Positions 22,912-31,726 of a DNA stretch of 64,000 nucleotides are shown here, piece by piece (the first letter of the stretch is position 1; each line of letters begins with the position of its first letter). This DNA is from Planosporangium flavigriseum (GTDB lineage: Bacteria > Actinomycetota > Actinomycetes > Mycobacteriales > Micromonosporaceae), in assembly GCF_011947225.1 (NCBI RefSeq), contig NZ_JAATVW010000004.1, forward strand, positions 124,001-188,000, given 5' to 3'. The position numbers were made by a program, and so were the translations under genes. The notes beneath the pieces are model-generated. The model did not search any database and was not told the DNA's origin. It saw only the letters and a list, made by a program, of their open reading frames with translations.

Positions 22912-23940
22912 CTAGACAGCCGGACTCGAGGCCGGAACCAGCTCACCGACCACCGCGTTCAACACGTCGTCGAGAGTCACGATGCCCAGTGGCCGTCGGC
23001 CGTCACTGACGAGCACGATGTGGCGCCGCTCGCGCCGCATCGCCAGCAGTAGCTCCGCAAGGGTGCGGTTCGGCGGGACAACGGCGAGCGGCCGGATGAT
23101 CTCCGGCGGAATGGGCGCGCGCCGCTGGGGTCCGACGATGCCGAGGACGTCCTTGACGTGCACGAAGCCCAGCACCCTCCGACTGGCCCGCTCAACGACG
23201 GGGAACCTGGACCGGCGGGTACGCGTGGCGAGCACCTCCAGCGCCGCCGGTGACACGTCCTCGGTCACCGTCGTGACCCGCGACCAGGGTCGCAGCGCAT
23301 CAGCGGCGGTGCGTTCGTTCAAGGCGAGCGCCCCGGTGAGGCGCGCGTGCTCCTCCGGATCGAGCAGGCCCTCCGTGCGCGCCTGGCCGACGAGGCCGGC
23401 CAGCTCCTCGGCCGTGAACACGGTCTTCACCGCGTCGGTGGCCTCGATGCGCCACAACCGCAGGATCACCCGGGACGCCCACCGCATCGCGACGAGCACC
23501 GGCTTGGTGGCGACGCAGAACGCGTACATCAGCGGGCCGAGCCAGAGCACGGCGCGCTCCGGGCCGGCGAGGGTGAGGTTCTTGGGCACCATCTCGCCGA
23601 TGACGGTGTGCGCGTACACCACGACCCCGAGGGCGAAGACGAACGCGACCGGGTGCGCCAGGTCGTGCAGGCCCGCCGCCTCGAGGGGCCCGGTGAGAAG
23701 GTGCGCGAACGCGGGTTCGGCGATGGCGCCCAGCGCCAGCGAGCAGATCGTGATGCCGAGCTGGGAACCCGCGATCATGAGCGGAATCTCGTTCATCGCC
23801 CGTAGCGCCAGCCGAGCCGCCCGGGACGTCTCCGCCAGCGGCTCGATCGCCGTACGTCTGGCCGCGATCAGGGAGAACTCGGCGCCAACGAAGAACGCAT
23901 TGCCCAGCAACAGCAGGATCGTAATCAGGATCTTAGTCAT
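22912..23940 (-). CDS. CNNM/CBS-domain membrane protein (hemolysin family), 342 aa
   Basis: Residues 1 to about 180 form the DUF21/CNNM transmembrane unit ([52 protein letters not shown]). A CBS pair follows at about 205-330 ([52 protein letters not shown]). The family transports or senses Mg2+ and related ions. Its ATG overlaps the stop of the upstream paralogue by 8 bases, so the pair forms one operon and probably a heteromeric complex. It lacks the C-terminal CorC_HlyC domain that the partner has. Confidence 0.88.
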   Translation of the reverse strand: MTKILITILLLLGNAFFVGAEFSLIAARRTAIEPLAETSRAARLALRAMNEIPLMIAGSQLGITICSLALGAIAEPAFAHLLTGPLEAAGLHDLAHPVAFVFALGVVVYAHTVIGEMVPKNLTLAGPERAVLWLGPLMYAFCVATKPVLVAMRWASRVILRLWRIEATDAVKTVFTAEELAGLVGQARTEGLLDPEEHARLTGALALNERTAADALRPWSRVTTVTEDVSPAALEVLATRTRRSRFPVVERASRRVLGFVHVKDVLGIVGPQRRAPIPPEIIRPLAVVPPNRTLAELLLAMRRERRHIVLVSDGRRPLGIVTLDDVLNAVVGELVPASSPAV

Positions 23941-25207
23941 CGGTGGGCTCCGCCCGCACGACGCGCACCTGCTCGATCCGGCGCCGCTCCACCTCGACGA
24001 CGGTGAACTCCCATCCGTCCTCGACGAAGCTCTCCCCGGCGACCGGAATGTGGCCCAGCCGCGCCATCAGGAAGCCTGCGAGGGTCTCGTACGGGCCTTC
24101 GGGCAGCCGGAAACCGGTGCGCTCGGCCACTTCATCCTCCCGCAGCACCCCGTCGACCAGCCACTCGTGGGCGCCACCGCCGTTGGCAGCCGGAAGGATC
24201 ACGTCGTACGTGGTGGCTTCCTCCGGTGGCGGCGCGACGTCGTGCTCGTCGGCGATCTCGCCGACCAACTCCTCGACCAGGTCCTCCACGGTCACCACGC
24301 CGTCAGTGCCGCCGTACTCATCGACGACGATCGCCATGTCGGCTGCGCTCGCCCGGAGGGCGTGCAGCACGCCGTCGAGATCGAGGCTCTCCGGCACGTA
24401 GATCGGCTCGCGCGCCACCGCGGCCACCCGGGTGGTCGCTCTCCGCACCGGGGGTACGCCCAGAGCATCCTTGACCGTGGCCACCCCGGTGACGGTGTCG
24501 AGCGTCTGCTCGTACACCGGGAATCTGCTGTGTCCGGTGTCGCGCGCGGCGGCGAGCAGATCCGCGACGGTGGCGTCGGCGCGTAGCGCCTCCACGTCGA
24601 CGCGGGGAGTCATCGCCTCCGCGGCCCGCTTGTCGCCGAATCGGATCGTGCGGCGCAGCAGTACCGCGGTCTCCGCCGGCAACGCCCCGGCCTGGGCGGA
24701 CATGGCGGCGAGCAGGCCGAGCTCCTGCGGTGAGCGGGCGCTCGCCAGCTCCTCCTGCGGCTCCACGCCCAGCCGGCGGACGATCCAGTTGGCCGTGCCG
24801 TTGAGCGCCTTGATCATCCAGGCGAACACCCGGGAGAAGACCCGCATCGGCCCAGCGGTCGCCCGGGCGATCGGCATCGGGCGCGCCAGGGCGGCGTTCT
24901 TGGGCACCAGCTCACCGAAGAGCATGGAGAAGAGGGTGGCGACCACGAGGGAGAGCACGTGGGTGACGCCGGTGGTGGCGGTGCCGGCGACCGGGTGTAC
25001 GAGCGGCCTGAGCAGGTTGGCCAGCGCCGGCTCGGCCAGGTAACCGGTGAGCAGCGCGGCGATCGTGATTCCCAGCTGGGCACCGGAGAGCTGGAAGGAC
25101 AGCTCGCGCAGTGCGTCGCGGACCGTACGCGCAGCACGGTCACCCGCTGTGGCCGTCCGATCGATCTCCGCCCGGTCGACGGTCACCAGTGCGAACTCAG
25201 CCGCCAC
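23933..25207 (-). CDS. CNNM/CBS/CorC-domain membrane protein (hemolysin family), at least 424 aa, start uncertain
   Basis: The DUF21 region ([44 protein letters not shown]) is followed by a CBS pair ([28 protein letters not shown] ... [28 protein letters not shown]) and a C-terminal CorC_HlyC transporter-associated domain. The GTG at 25207 truncates the first membrane helix. Homologous sequence [20 protein letters not shown] continues upstream to 25285, but no ATG, GTG or TTG exists there before an in-frame TGA at 25291-25289. The true start may be ATC 25285 or 25282, after a GAGGTGAG ribosome site, or the gene may carry a point defect. Confidence 0.82.
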   Translation of the reverse strand: MAAEFALVTVDRAEIDRTATAGDRAARTVRDALRELSFQLSGAQLGITIAALLTGYLAEPALANLLRPLVHPVAGTATTGVTHVLSLVVATLFSMLFGELVPKNAALARPMPIARATAGPMRVFSRVFAWMIKALNGTANWIVRRLGVEPQEELASARSPQELGLLAAMSAQAGALPAETAVLLRRTIRFGDKRAAEAMTPRVDVEALRADATVADLLAAARDTGHSRFPVYEQTLDTVTGVATVKDALGVPPVRRATTRVAAVAREPIYVPESLDLDGVLHALRASAADMAIVVDEYGGTDGVVTVEDLVEELVGEIADEHDVAPPPEEATTYDVILPAANGGGAHEWLVDGVLREDEVAERTGFRLPEGPYETLAGFLMARLGHIPVAGESFVEDGWEFTVVEVERRRIEQVRVVRAEPTDD

Positions 25208-25362
25208 GAATCCCGCGTTGGCCGCGGTGAGTAGGAGGAACGCCAGGAGCGGTAACAGCGTCGTCAGTAGTGTGCTGTCGATGATCTCTCACCTCGGACC
25301 CAATTGTTCCATGAGTCCCCAGTTGCGTCCGCATACGTGGCGGGCGTGTGCGGAGCGCATAT

Positions 25363-25414
25363 TGAGGAGGGCGCCCCCCTCACGGGATAGACCGTAAGAG
25401 GGGCGCCCTCCTCA
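25363..25414 (-). terminator. Terminator after the EtfD-type gene, 15-18-bp stem
   Basis: TGAGGAGGGCGCCCC at 25363 onward pairs perfectly with GGGGCGCCCTCCTCA ending at 25414; one mismatch and two further pairs extend it toward a 16-base loop. It begins 29 bases after the stop of the Fe-S gene and precedes the promoter of the CNNM pair. Confidence 0.85.
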
Positions 25415-25442
25415 GCAAGCGGGGAAGATCCCGGCTGGCCTG

Positions 25443-27629
25443 CTACTCCGGCTTGAGCGACCGCAACAGGACGGTCGCCACGTCGACGACCTCGACGTCG
25501 GTGCTCGCCTCGCCGACCGACTTCTTGGCCGTCACGCCGTCGCCGATCATGGTCAGGCAGAACGGGCAGCCGACCGCCACGGTCTGGGCGCCGGTCGCGA
25601 GGGCCTCCTCGGTGCGCTCGATGTTGATGCGCTTGCCGATGCGCTCCTCCATCCACATACGGGCACCACCGGCGCCGCAGCAGAACGAACGCTCGGCAAA
25701 CCGCTCCATCTCGGTCACGCCCGCCGAAGCGTTGCCGTTGCCGTTGGCGCCGACCGCCGCCTGGAGGACCTCCCGCGGGGGCTCGAACACCCGGTTGTGG
25801 CGACCGAGGTAGCAGGGGTCGTGGTAGGTAACGCCGCCTTCGATCGGCTGCACCGGGGTGAGCTTGCCCGAATCGACCAGGTGGGCCAGCAACTGCGTGT
25901 GGTGCACGACCTCGAAGTTCCCGCCGAGCTGGCCGTACTCGTTGGCGAGGGTGTTGAAGCAGTGCGGGCAGGTGGCGACGATCTTCTTGGCGCCGGCCTC
26001 GTTGAGCGTCTCCACGTTCTGCTGCGCGAGCATCTGGAAGACGAACTCGTTGCCGATGCGGCGGGCCGGGTCACCTGTACAGGTTTCGCCATCGCCGAGA
26101 ATCGCGAAGCTGACGCCCGCCTCGCGCAGCAGCGTGGCCACCGCGCGGGTGGTCTTCTTCGCCCGGTCCTCGAACGCGCCGGCGCAGCCGACCCAGAACA
26201 GGTACTCGAAGTCGCCGCCGTCGGCCACCTTCGGCACCTCGAAGCCGAGGCCCTTGGTCCAGTCCTCGCGGGTGTTCGGCGCGGCGCCCCACGGGTTGCC
26301 CTTGTTCTCCAGGTTACGCAGCATGACGCCGGCCTCACTGGGGAAGTTGGACTCGATCATCACCTGGTAGCGGCGCATGTCGACGATGTGGTCGACGTGC
26401 TCGATGTCGACCGGGCACTGCTCCACGCAGGCGCCACAGGTGGTGCACGACCAGAGCACGTCCGGGTCGATGATGCCGCCGTCGGCTTCGGTACCGATCA
26501 ACGGGCGCTCGGCCTCGGCGAGCGCCAGCACGTTGACGTTCGCCAACTGCTCCTGGGTGGCCTTCTCCTCACCGGTGAGGTCCTTGCCGCCACCGGCGAG
26601 CAGGTAGGGCGCCTTGGCGTACGCGTGGTCGCGCAGGCTCAGGACGAGCAGCTTGGGTGACAGGGGCTTTCCGGTGTTCCACGCGGGGCACTGCGACTGG
26701 CACCGGCCACACTCGGTGCAGGTGGTGAAGTCGAGCAGGCCCTTCCAGGTGAACTGCTCCACCTGGGCGACACCGAACTGGTCCTTCTCCGGATCGGCCT
26801 CTTCGAAGTCGAGCGGCTTGCCCTCGCTCAACATCGGCCGCAGGCCACCGAGCGCGGGCTTCTCGCTCGCCGTGCGCTTGAAGAAGATGTTGAAGAACGC
26901 GGAGAAGCGATGCCAGGCCACGCCCATCGTGATGTTGAGGGAGATCGTGATGAGCCAGGCCATACTGATCAGGATCTTGACCACCGCGGTGAGGGTGACG
27001 GCGGTGTGCGCGGCGTCCACGGACAGCCCGCCGAACGCGGCGCCGAGGGCGTGCGAGACGGGGGCCACCGCGACCGAGTACGGAAGGTCTCCGGCCGCCG
27101 CCTTGAAGCCGCGGATCAGGAAACCGCAGATCAGGACGCCGACGATCGTGTACTCGACGTAGTACGCCTGCCACATGGTCGAGCCGGTGAAGCGGGACCG
27201 GCCGCCGGTCCGCGTCGGCAGGTTGCGCAGCCGGATTCCGATCAGCACCAGGATGCCGATGAAGCCGAGGACACCGATCCACTCGGTGACGAACCCGTAG
27301 ACCGCCCAGTGACCGATGATCGGCAACTCCAGCTTCGGGTTGACCACCTCGAAGTAGGCGCCCAGGACCAGCGTCGACAGGATGACGAAGCTGACCATGA
27401 CGAACCAGTGCGAAACCCCGACCACGGTCCACTTGAGCATGCGGGTGTGACCAAGGATCTCTTTGAGCATGGTCGCGGTGCGCTGACCCTTGCGCTCGAA
27501 ACGCTCGGGGTCGGGCTGGCCCAGCTTGATCACGCGGACCATCTGACCAACCGTGCGGACCGCGAGGACCACGGCAGCGACGGTCACCAACGCCGCGATG
27601 ATGGTCGAGACGATCTGTACCGGTCCCAT
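25443..27629 (-). CDS. etfD: Membrane Fe-S oxidoreductase of the EtfD (Rv0338c) type, 728 aa
   Basis: The N-terminal third has about six membrane helices of a cytochrome-like subunit (for example VVGVSHWFVMVSFVILSTLVLGAYF, IGVLGFIGILVLIGI). Two 4Fe-4S motifs follow: CTECGRCQSQCP and CTTCGACVEQCP, then two CCG domains (VGCAGAFEDR, CPHCFNTLANEYG, DPCYLGR, CCGAGGARMWMEE, CPFCLTM). This architecture is that of mycobacterial EtfD, which reoxidises ETF from acyl-CoA dehydrogenases and passes electrons to the quinone pool. The call is by architecture, not by experiment. It fits the two acyl-CoA dehydrogenases in the window. A ribosome site GGAGGCCCGGGT precedes ATG 27629. Confidence 0.85.
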   Translation of the reverse strand: MGPVQIVSTIIAALVTVAAVVLAVRTVGQMVRVIKLGQPDPERFERKGQRTATMLKEILGHTRMLKWTVVGVSHWFVMVSFVILSTLVLGAYFEVVNPKLELPIIGHWAVYGFVTEWIGVLGFIGILVLIGIRLRNLPTRTGGRSRFTGSTMWQAYYVEYTIVGVLICGFLIRGFKAAAGDLPYSVAVAPVSHALGAAFGGLSVDAAHTAVTLTAVVKILISMAWLITISLNITMGVAWHRFSAFFNIFFKRTASEKPALGGLRPMLSEGKPLDFEEADPEKDQFGVAQVEQFTWKGLLDFTTCTECGRCQSQCPAWNTGKPLSPKLLVLSLRDHAYAKAPYLLAGGGKDLTGEEKATQEQLANVNVLALAEAERPLIGTEADGGIIDPDVLWSCTTCGACVEQCPVDIEHVDHIVDMRRYQVMIESNFPSEAGVMLRNLENKGNPWGAAPNTREDWTKGLGFEVPKVADGGDFEYLFWVGCAGAFEDRAKKTTRAVATLLREAGVSFAILGDGETCTGDPARRIGNEFVFQMLAQQNVETLNEAGAKKIVATCPHCFNTLANEYGQLGGNFEVVHHTQLLAHLVDSGKLTPVQPIEGGVTYHDPCYLGRHNRVFEPPREVLQAAVGANGNGNASAGVTEMERFAERSFCCGAGGARMWMEERIGKRINIERTEEALATGAQTVAVGCPFCLTMIGDGVTAKKSVGEASTDVEVVDVATVLLRSLKPE

Positions 27630-27726
27630 ACCCGGGCCTCCTGGTTATGCCTGGTCTCCAGAGCGGAGCTTAGTCGCTGGGTTACCCACAAGTAACATGA
27701 CAGCCGCCACAGTGACCATACAAACC

Positions 27727-27766
27727 AAACCACCCGCCATGCCAACAAGAGGCATATGGGTGGTTT
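27727..27766 (-). terminator. Hairpin downstream of crgA
   Basis: AAACCACCC (27727-27735) pairs with GGGTGGTTT (27758-27766), extended by TGCC/GGCA inside. It lies about 95 bases beyond the crgA stop and also upstream of the EtfD-type gene, so it may end crgA transcripts. No long T-run follows on the minus strand. Confidence 0.5.
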
Positions 27767-27784
27767 GCCCGTTCCTATGCACAG

Positions 27785-27819
27785 TGTGGATGAGGCTGTG
27801 GAGAACTACACCGGTGTAG
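27785..27819. promoter_or_regulatory. Two DnaA-box-like 9-mers and a 14-base palindrome
   Basis: TGTGGATGA (27785-27793) and TGTGGAGAA (27797-27805) are each one base from the reverse complement of the DnaA box TTATCCACA. They are followed at 27806-27819 by the perfect palindrome CTACACCGGTGTAG. The function is unproven: a weak DnaA-binding or repressor-binding region between crgA and the EtfD-type gene. Confidence 0.35.
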
Positions 27820-27860
27820 TACGGCTGTGGCGTCGGCCGTCAAGCCGTTAAGCCGTCACA

Positions 27861-28142
27861 CTACCGCCATTTGGACAGCAGGATCAGCGCGCCGATCATG
27901 GCACCGAACCCGATCGCGAAGTTCCAGTAGCCGATGTTCGCGAGGAACAGCAATGCCGGCGCGTCGACGAAGCCCTGCGTCAGGTAGAACAGCACCATCC
28001 ACGCTATGCCCAGCACCAGCAGCGCCACAGCGGTGGCCGGCACCCAGACCGGGCTCGGTCGCTTCGACGCAGCCGTGGACTGCGGACGCAGCTCGGCTGG
28101 CGGCGTGTAGACCTTCTTCTTACGTACTTGGGACTTCGGCAC
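27861..28142 (-). CDS. crgA: Cell division protein CrgA, 93 aa
   Basis: The GTG start at 28142 has GGGGAGAG 6 bases upstream; the longer frame is not conserved-looking. The basic head (VPKSQVRKKKVYTPPAE) is followed by two membrane helices (WVPATAVALLVLGIAWMVLFYLT and NIGYWNFAIGFGAMIGALILLSKWR). This is the standard CrgA layout (84-93 residues). CrgA helps place the divisome by interacting with FtsZ/FtsI and coordinating growth with division. The position next to DUF881, sortase, trpG and the pkn operon matches the order near actinobacterial origins. Confidence 0.92.
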   Translation of the reverse strand: MPKSQVRKKKVYTPPAELRPQSTAASKRPSPVWVPATAVALLVLGIAWMVLFYLTQGFVDAPALLFLANIGYWNFAIGFGAMIGALILLSKWR

Positions 28143-28264
28143 GGCGCTCTCCCGGGGAGGATCGTCTCGCAGAACACTATGCCAGGCACCCATGCTGGTG
28201 ACCCTGAATAATGTTCTCCGATTAGCGTAATCAAGGCGGCACGTCAACGGCGGGAAGGGGCACC

Positions 28265-29170
28265 GTGAGCGCGAGGAGCGAGGATTCCGGGCCCATCCGC
28301 GCGGAGCGCCATGGGGCTGGAAGCCTCGGAGAGCGGAGCGAGCCCCGCAGTCGCGAACAGGTTGAGACCGTGAGTGAGGATCCCTCGTCCTGGGGGCGGG
28401 CGCTGCGCCGTGCCGGTTCCGCGCTGCTACCCCGCCGGCCCGCCGACCGGCGCCAGGGCTGGTCCCTACTCGTACCCGTGACGCTCCTCTGCGCCGGAAT
28501 GCTGCTCACGACCACGGCGAACACGGCCAACGGCACCGACCTGCGCAATGACCGCCGGCCGGAGCTGGCCAGCGTGATCACCACCAGGAAGAGCGAGGTA
28601 GCGGCCGCCGAGCGGCGGGCTTCCGCACTGCGGCGTGAGATCGAGGCACAGACCAAGGCGCAGGCCGGCTCTGAGGCCCCGGTGGCCGAGCAGCGCGCTC
28701 GCGGCGAGGCCCAGTTCGGACCGGCCGGATTTGTAGCTGTACACGGACCGGGAGTGACCGTACGACTCAATGACGCGCCTCGGCGTGCGGACGGCAGCCG
28801 ACCCAGTGCTTCGCCGGACGACCTTGTCGTCCATCAGCAGGACGTACAAGCGGTCGTAAATGCATTATGGTCCGGCGGTAGCGAGGCAATGTCAATCATG
28901 GGAGTCCGGGTGATCTCTACCAGCGCGGTACGCTGTGTCGGCAACACCCTGCTTCTGGACGGCCGGGTCTACTCACCCCCGTTCGTGGTGACGGCGATCG
29001 GTGACCCTCGGTCGCTCCAGCGCGCGCTCGACGCGTCGGATGGCGTACGTGCCTTCCGTAGCGCGGCGACCGACTTCGGCCTCGGCTACGAGGTGAAGGT
29101 GGAGGGAGACGTCACTGTGCCGGCGTACGAGGGATCGGGCATCCTGCGATCTGCACGGCGAGCGTCGTGA
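28265..29170 (+). CDS. DUF881 membrane protein, about 266-301 aa
   Basis: A single N-terminal helix ([22 protein letters not shown]) is followed by a coiled coil ([30 protein letters not shown]) and the DUF881 domain ([12 protein letters not shown] ... [33 protein letters not shown]). This is the homologue of the gene beside crgA in mycobacteria (Rv0012); its role is unknown. GTG 28265 has GGGAAGGGG upstream, but codons 1-35 match a mobile-looking GC-rich element, so GTG 28370 (MSEDPSSWG) may be the original start. It reads toward sortase E, 10 bases ahead of it. Confidence 0.85.
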   Translation: MSARSEDSGPIRAERHGAGSLGERSEPRSREQVETVSEDPSSWGRALRRAGSALLPRRPADRRQGWSLLVPVTLLCAGMLLTTTANTANGTDLRNDRRPELASVITTRKSEVAAAERRASALRREIEAQTKAQAGSEAPVAEQRARGEAQFGPAGFVAVHGPGVTVRLNDAPRRADGSRPSASPDDLVVHQQDVQAVVNALWSGGSEAMSIMGVRVISTSAVRCVGNTLLLDGRVYSPPFVVTAIGDPRSLQRALDASDGVRAFRSAATDFGLGYEVKVEGDVTVPAYEGSGILRSARRAS

Positions 29171-29180
29171 GGTCCCCGCG

Positions 29181-30761
29181 ATGATGGACCAGCCGCGCCA
29201 GAACGGTCACCGGCCGCGCCACAGCGCGTCCGACGAGGACCCCACCGCCACAGCATTCCTGCCCCGGGTCGCCGACGACTCCGCTCAGCAGGTGGCGAGG
29301 GCCCGGCAGGCGATCTCGCCGCAGCCCATGCCGGCAGCGGCGACGCCGGCTCAGTCCCCGCCGCCTCAACCCGTGCCGCCACAGCAGGCTGTCGTACCCG
29401 CGGAGGGCACGCCGATGGATGGGCCCGCCCCACTGCCCAAGCGGACGGCGGAGGCGCGCGGCGCCCGGCCCGTCAGCCCAGGGATCATCTGGAGCGTCGA
29501 TCCCACCGAGGATGAGCCCACGGCCATCCACCCTCCGATACCACAGGAACTGCCGCGTCGCGTGGTCAAGCGACCCGTGACCGGCCCAGCCGCCGCCCGC
29601 GTGGCGCCTGAGCCGGCCCGCTCCGCTCGCGCGGAGCCGGTGGATCCACCGACGCTGGGCGGCTTCGGCGGTGCGCCGGGGCTGGTTCAAGCCGCTCCGT
29701 TCGACGCGCCGACCGCCGTGATCCCCACTGTTGCGGCGCAGGCCCACTCCGCCGCCCCCGCTGACCCGGAGGCGACCGCGCTCCTCCCACGGATCCGGGC
29801 GAACGCGGGCACGCCGCAGCCGAACGCCGTGCTGCCTCAGCGGGAACCGGACGCCGACGCCACCGCGGTCATCCCGAAACTTCGCGCACCAGCAGCCAAC
29901 GGGGCAGCCACCCCGGTACCGGCTGCGGCCGGTCCGTCCTCGGAAGACAGTCCCGCGGCCGACAAGGCCGAGGAACTGCCGCGCGGTGTGAAGGTCGTTC
30001 CGCTGCGGCCCGTCCGCACCGAGGAGGGCTACCGCAGCGTGTACTCACACTTCACCCGGAGAACCCCCGCGACCGTGTTCCGCGAGGTCGTGCGCGGCGT
30101 GGGCGAACTGTGCATCACCCTCGGTATGATCCTGCTGCTCTTCGCCGCGTACGAGGTCTGGGGCAAGACCGCGGCGGTCAACGCCCACCAGACTGAGCTG
30201 GACAAGCAGCTCGCACAGGCTTGGGACCCGTCGTCCTCACCCGCCGTCGGCCCGACCCCGAGCGCCAGTGCCAGCTCGTCGGCGAGCGCGCTGCCGCCGC
30301 CGGACGGCAAGGCCATCGCGCGGATGTACATCCCGCGGATGGGCAAGCAGTGGATCGTGGTGCAGGGAGTGACCCCGGCGGACATCCGGTTCGCGCCCGG
30401 GCACTACCCGACCAGCGCGATGCCGGGCCAGGTCGGCAACTTCTCGGTGGCCGGCCACCGTACCCCCGCTATCTTCTGGGACCTCGACCAGGTCAAGGAC
30501 GGTGACGAAGTCGTCGTCGAAACCAAGGACACCTGGTACGTGTACCGCGTGAACGAAAGCCACATCGTGCTTCCGACCGCTGTCGAGGTGGTCGCGCCGG
30601 TGCCCAACCAGCCGGGTAAGAAGCCCACGCAGGCGATGCTGACCATCACCACATGTAACCCGAAGTTCAACAACTACCAGCGGCTGATCGTCCACGCCGT
30701 CCTGGATCCGAGCCAGACCCGCACCCGCGCCCAGGGCCGCCCCGCCGTGTTGGGGAGCTGA
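29181..30761 (+). CDS. Class E sortase with long disordered N-terminus, 526 aa
   Basis: Residues 1-295 are Pro/Ala-rich and low in order; a membrane helix ([18 protein letters not shown]) lies at about 310-330. The sortase domain has the class E triad: His in FSVAGHRTP, Cys in [10 protein letters not shown] and Arg in [11 protein letters not shown]. Sortase E attaches LAXTG-type surface proteins to the cell wall. The cytoplasmic N-terminal region is far longer than in streptomycete enzymes, as is common in this family of organisms. Start at 29181 or the next ATG 29184. A small membrane gene and trpG follow in the same direction. Confidence 0.9.
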   Translation: MMDQPRQNGHRPRHSASDEDPTATAFLPRVADDSAQQVARARQAISPQPMPAAATPAQSPPPQPVPPQQAVVPAEGTPMDGPAPLPKRTAEARGARPVSPGIIWSVDPTEDEPTAIHPPIPQELPRRVVKRPVTGPAAARVAPEPARSARAEPVDPPTLGGFGGAPGLVQAAPFDAPTAVIPTVAAQAHSAAPADPEATALLPRIRANAGTPQPNAVLPQREPDADATAVIPKLRAPAANGAATPVPAAAGPSSEDSPAADKAEELPRGVKVVPLRPVRTEEGYRSVYSHFTRRTPATVFREVVRGVGELCITLGMILLLFAAYEVWGKTAAVNAHQTELDKQLAQAWDPSSSPAVGPTPSASASSSASALPPPDGKAIARMYIPRMGKQWIVVQGVTPADIRFAPGHYPTSAMPGQVGNFSVAGHRTPAIFWDLDQVKDGDEVVVETKDTWYVYRVNESHIVLPTAVEVVAPVPNQPGKKPTQAMLTITTCNPKFNNYQRLIVHAVLDPSQTRTRAQGRPAVLGS

Positions 30762-30766
30762 GCACG

Positions 30767-31069
30767 ATGTACTCCTGGATCTGGCGCCACCTGCCGTTCG
30801 GCCTCCCCGGCCGGATCATCGGCTCGCTCCTGATCGTCGGCTCCGTCGCCGCGCTGCTCTGGTACCAGGTGTTTCCCGACATCGAGCAGTACATGCCGTT
30901 CACCGACGGGCAGATAGCCGGCACGGCAGAAGGCGGCGAGGCCCCCTCCGGTGCCCCCGGAGGCGCTGACGTGGTCACTCCCCCGTCGGCATCTCCCGGA
31001 CTCCCGCCGCCCGACGTCATTCCATACTCGACCGTCTCCAACGAACCCGCACCAACAGCGACCAGGTGA
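30767..31069 (+). CDS. Small single-helix membrane protein, 100 aa, unknown function
   Basis: The N-terminus MYSWIWRHLPFGLPGRIIGSLLIVGSVAALLWYQVFPDIEQYMPF contains one membrane helix; the rest is a short Pro/Gly/Ala tail outside. It begins 5 bases after the sortase stop and its own stop overlaps the trpG start (GTGA), so it belongs to the sortase-trpG operon. Proteins of this size and position are conserved next to the amidotransferase in actinomycetes; no role has been assigned. Confidence 0.75.
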   Translation: MYSWIWRHLPFGLPGRIIGSLLIVGSVAALLWYQVFPDIEQYMPFTDGQIAGTAEGGEAPSGAPGGADVVTPPSASPGLPPPDVIPYSTVSNEPAPTATR

Positions 31070-31719
31070 CTTCCTTGCGTGTCCTCGTCATAGACAACTA
31101 CGACTCCTTCGTCTTCAACCTGGTGCAGTACCTGGGCCAGCTCGGTGTGGAGTGCCTCGTCCGCCGTAACAACGAGATCTCGCTGTCCGAGGTCGGCACC
31201 GTCGGGGCCGGCGGCATCCTGCTATCCCCCGGCCCGGGGACCCCGGAGCGGGCGGGCATCTGCATGTCGGTCATCGAGGAGTACGCGGGAAAGCTGCCCA
31301 TCTTCGGCGTCTGCCTGGGACATCAGGCGTTCGGAGCCGCGTTCGGCGCGACGGTCGAGCGCGCGCCGGAGCTGCTGCACGGCAAGACCTCGATCGTGCA
31401 GCACATCGGCGCCGGCGTGCTGTCCGGCCTGCCGGACCCCTTCACCGCGACGCGATACCACTCCCTGGCCGTCGTCGAGTCGACGCTTCCGCCAGAGATC
31501 GAGGTGACCGGACGGACCGAGTCCGGCATCGTCATGGCAATGCGCCACCGGACGCTGCCGATCGAGGGCGTCCAGTTCCACCCCGAGTCAGTCCTCACCC
31601 AGGGTGGCCATCTGATGCTCGCCAACTGGCTCGCCGCGTGCGGGTACCCGGAAGCGCTGGAGCGTGCGCCGCGGCTGGCCGCCCAGGTCGAGGCCCGGCG
31701 GCTCGCCGCTTTCGTTTAA
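31066..31719 (+). CDS. pabA: Class I glutamine amidotransferase, anthranilate/aminodeoxychorismate synthase subunit II, 217 aa
   Basis: The start overlaps the upstream stop by four bases. The protein has the nucleophile motif GVCLGHQ (Cys around residue 85), the glutamine-binding SPGPGTPE and the catalytic QFHPES. It releases ammonia from glutamine for the chorismate-binding partner in folate (PabA) or tryptophan (TrpG) synthesis; the homologue at this locus in mycobacteria is called TrpG, so the two names cannot be separated here. It converges on pknB with only a 7-base gap. Confidence 0.9.
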   Translation: MTSLRVLVIDNYDSFVFNLVQYLGQLGVECLVRRNNEISLSEVGTVGAGGILLSPGPGTPERAGICMSVIEEYAGKLPIFGVCLGHQAFGAAFGATVERAPELLHGKTSIVQHIGAGVLSGLPDPFTATRYHSLAVVESTLPPEIEVTGRTESGIVMAMRHRTLPIEGVQFHPESVLTQGGHLMLANWLAACGYPEALERAPRLAAQVEARRLAAFV

Positions 31720-31726
31720 GCCAGCG

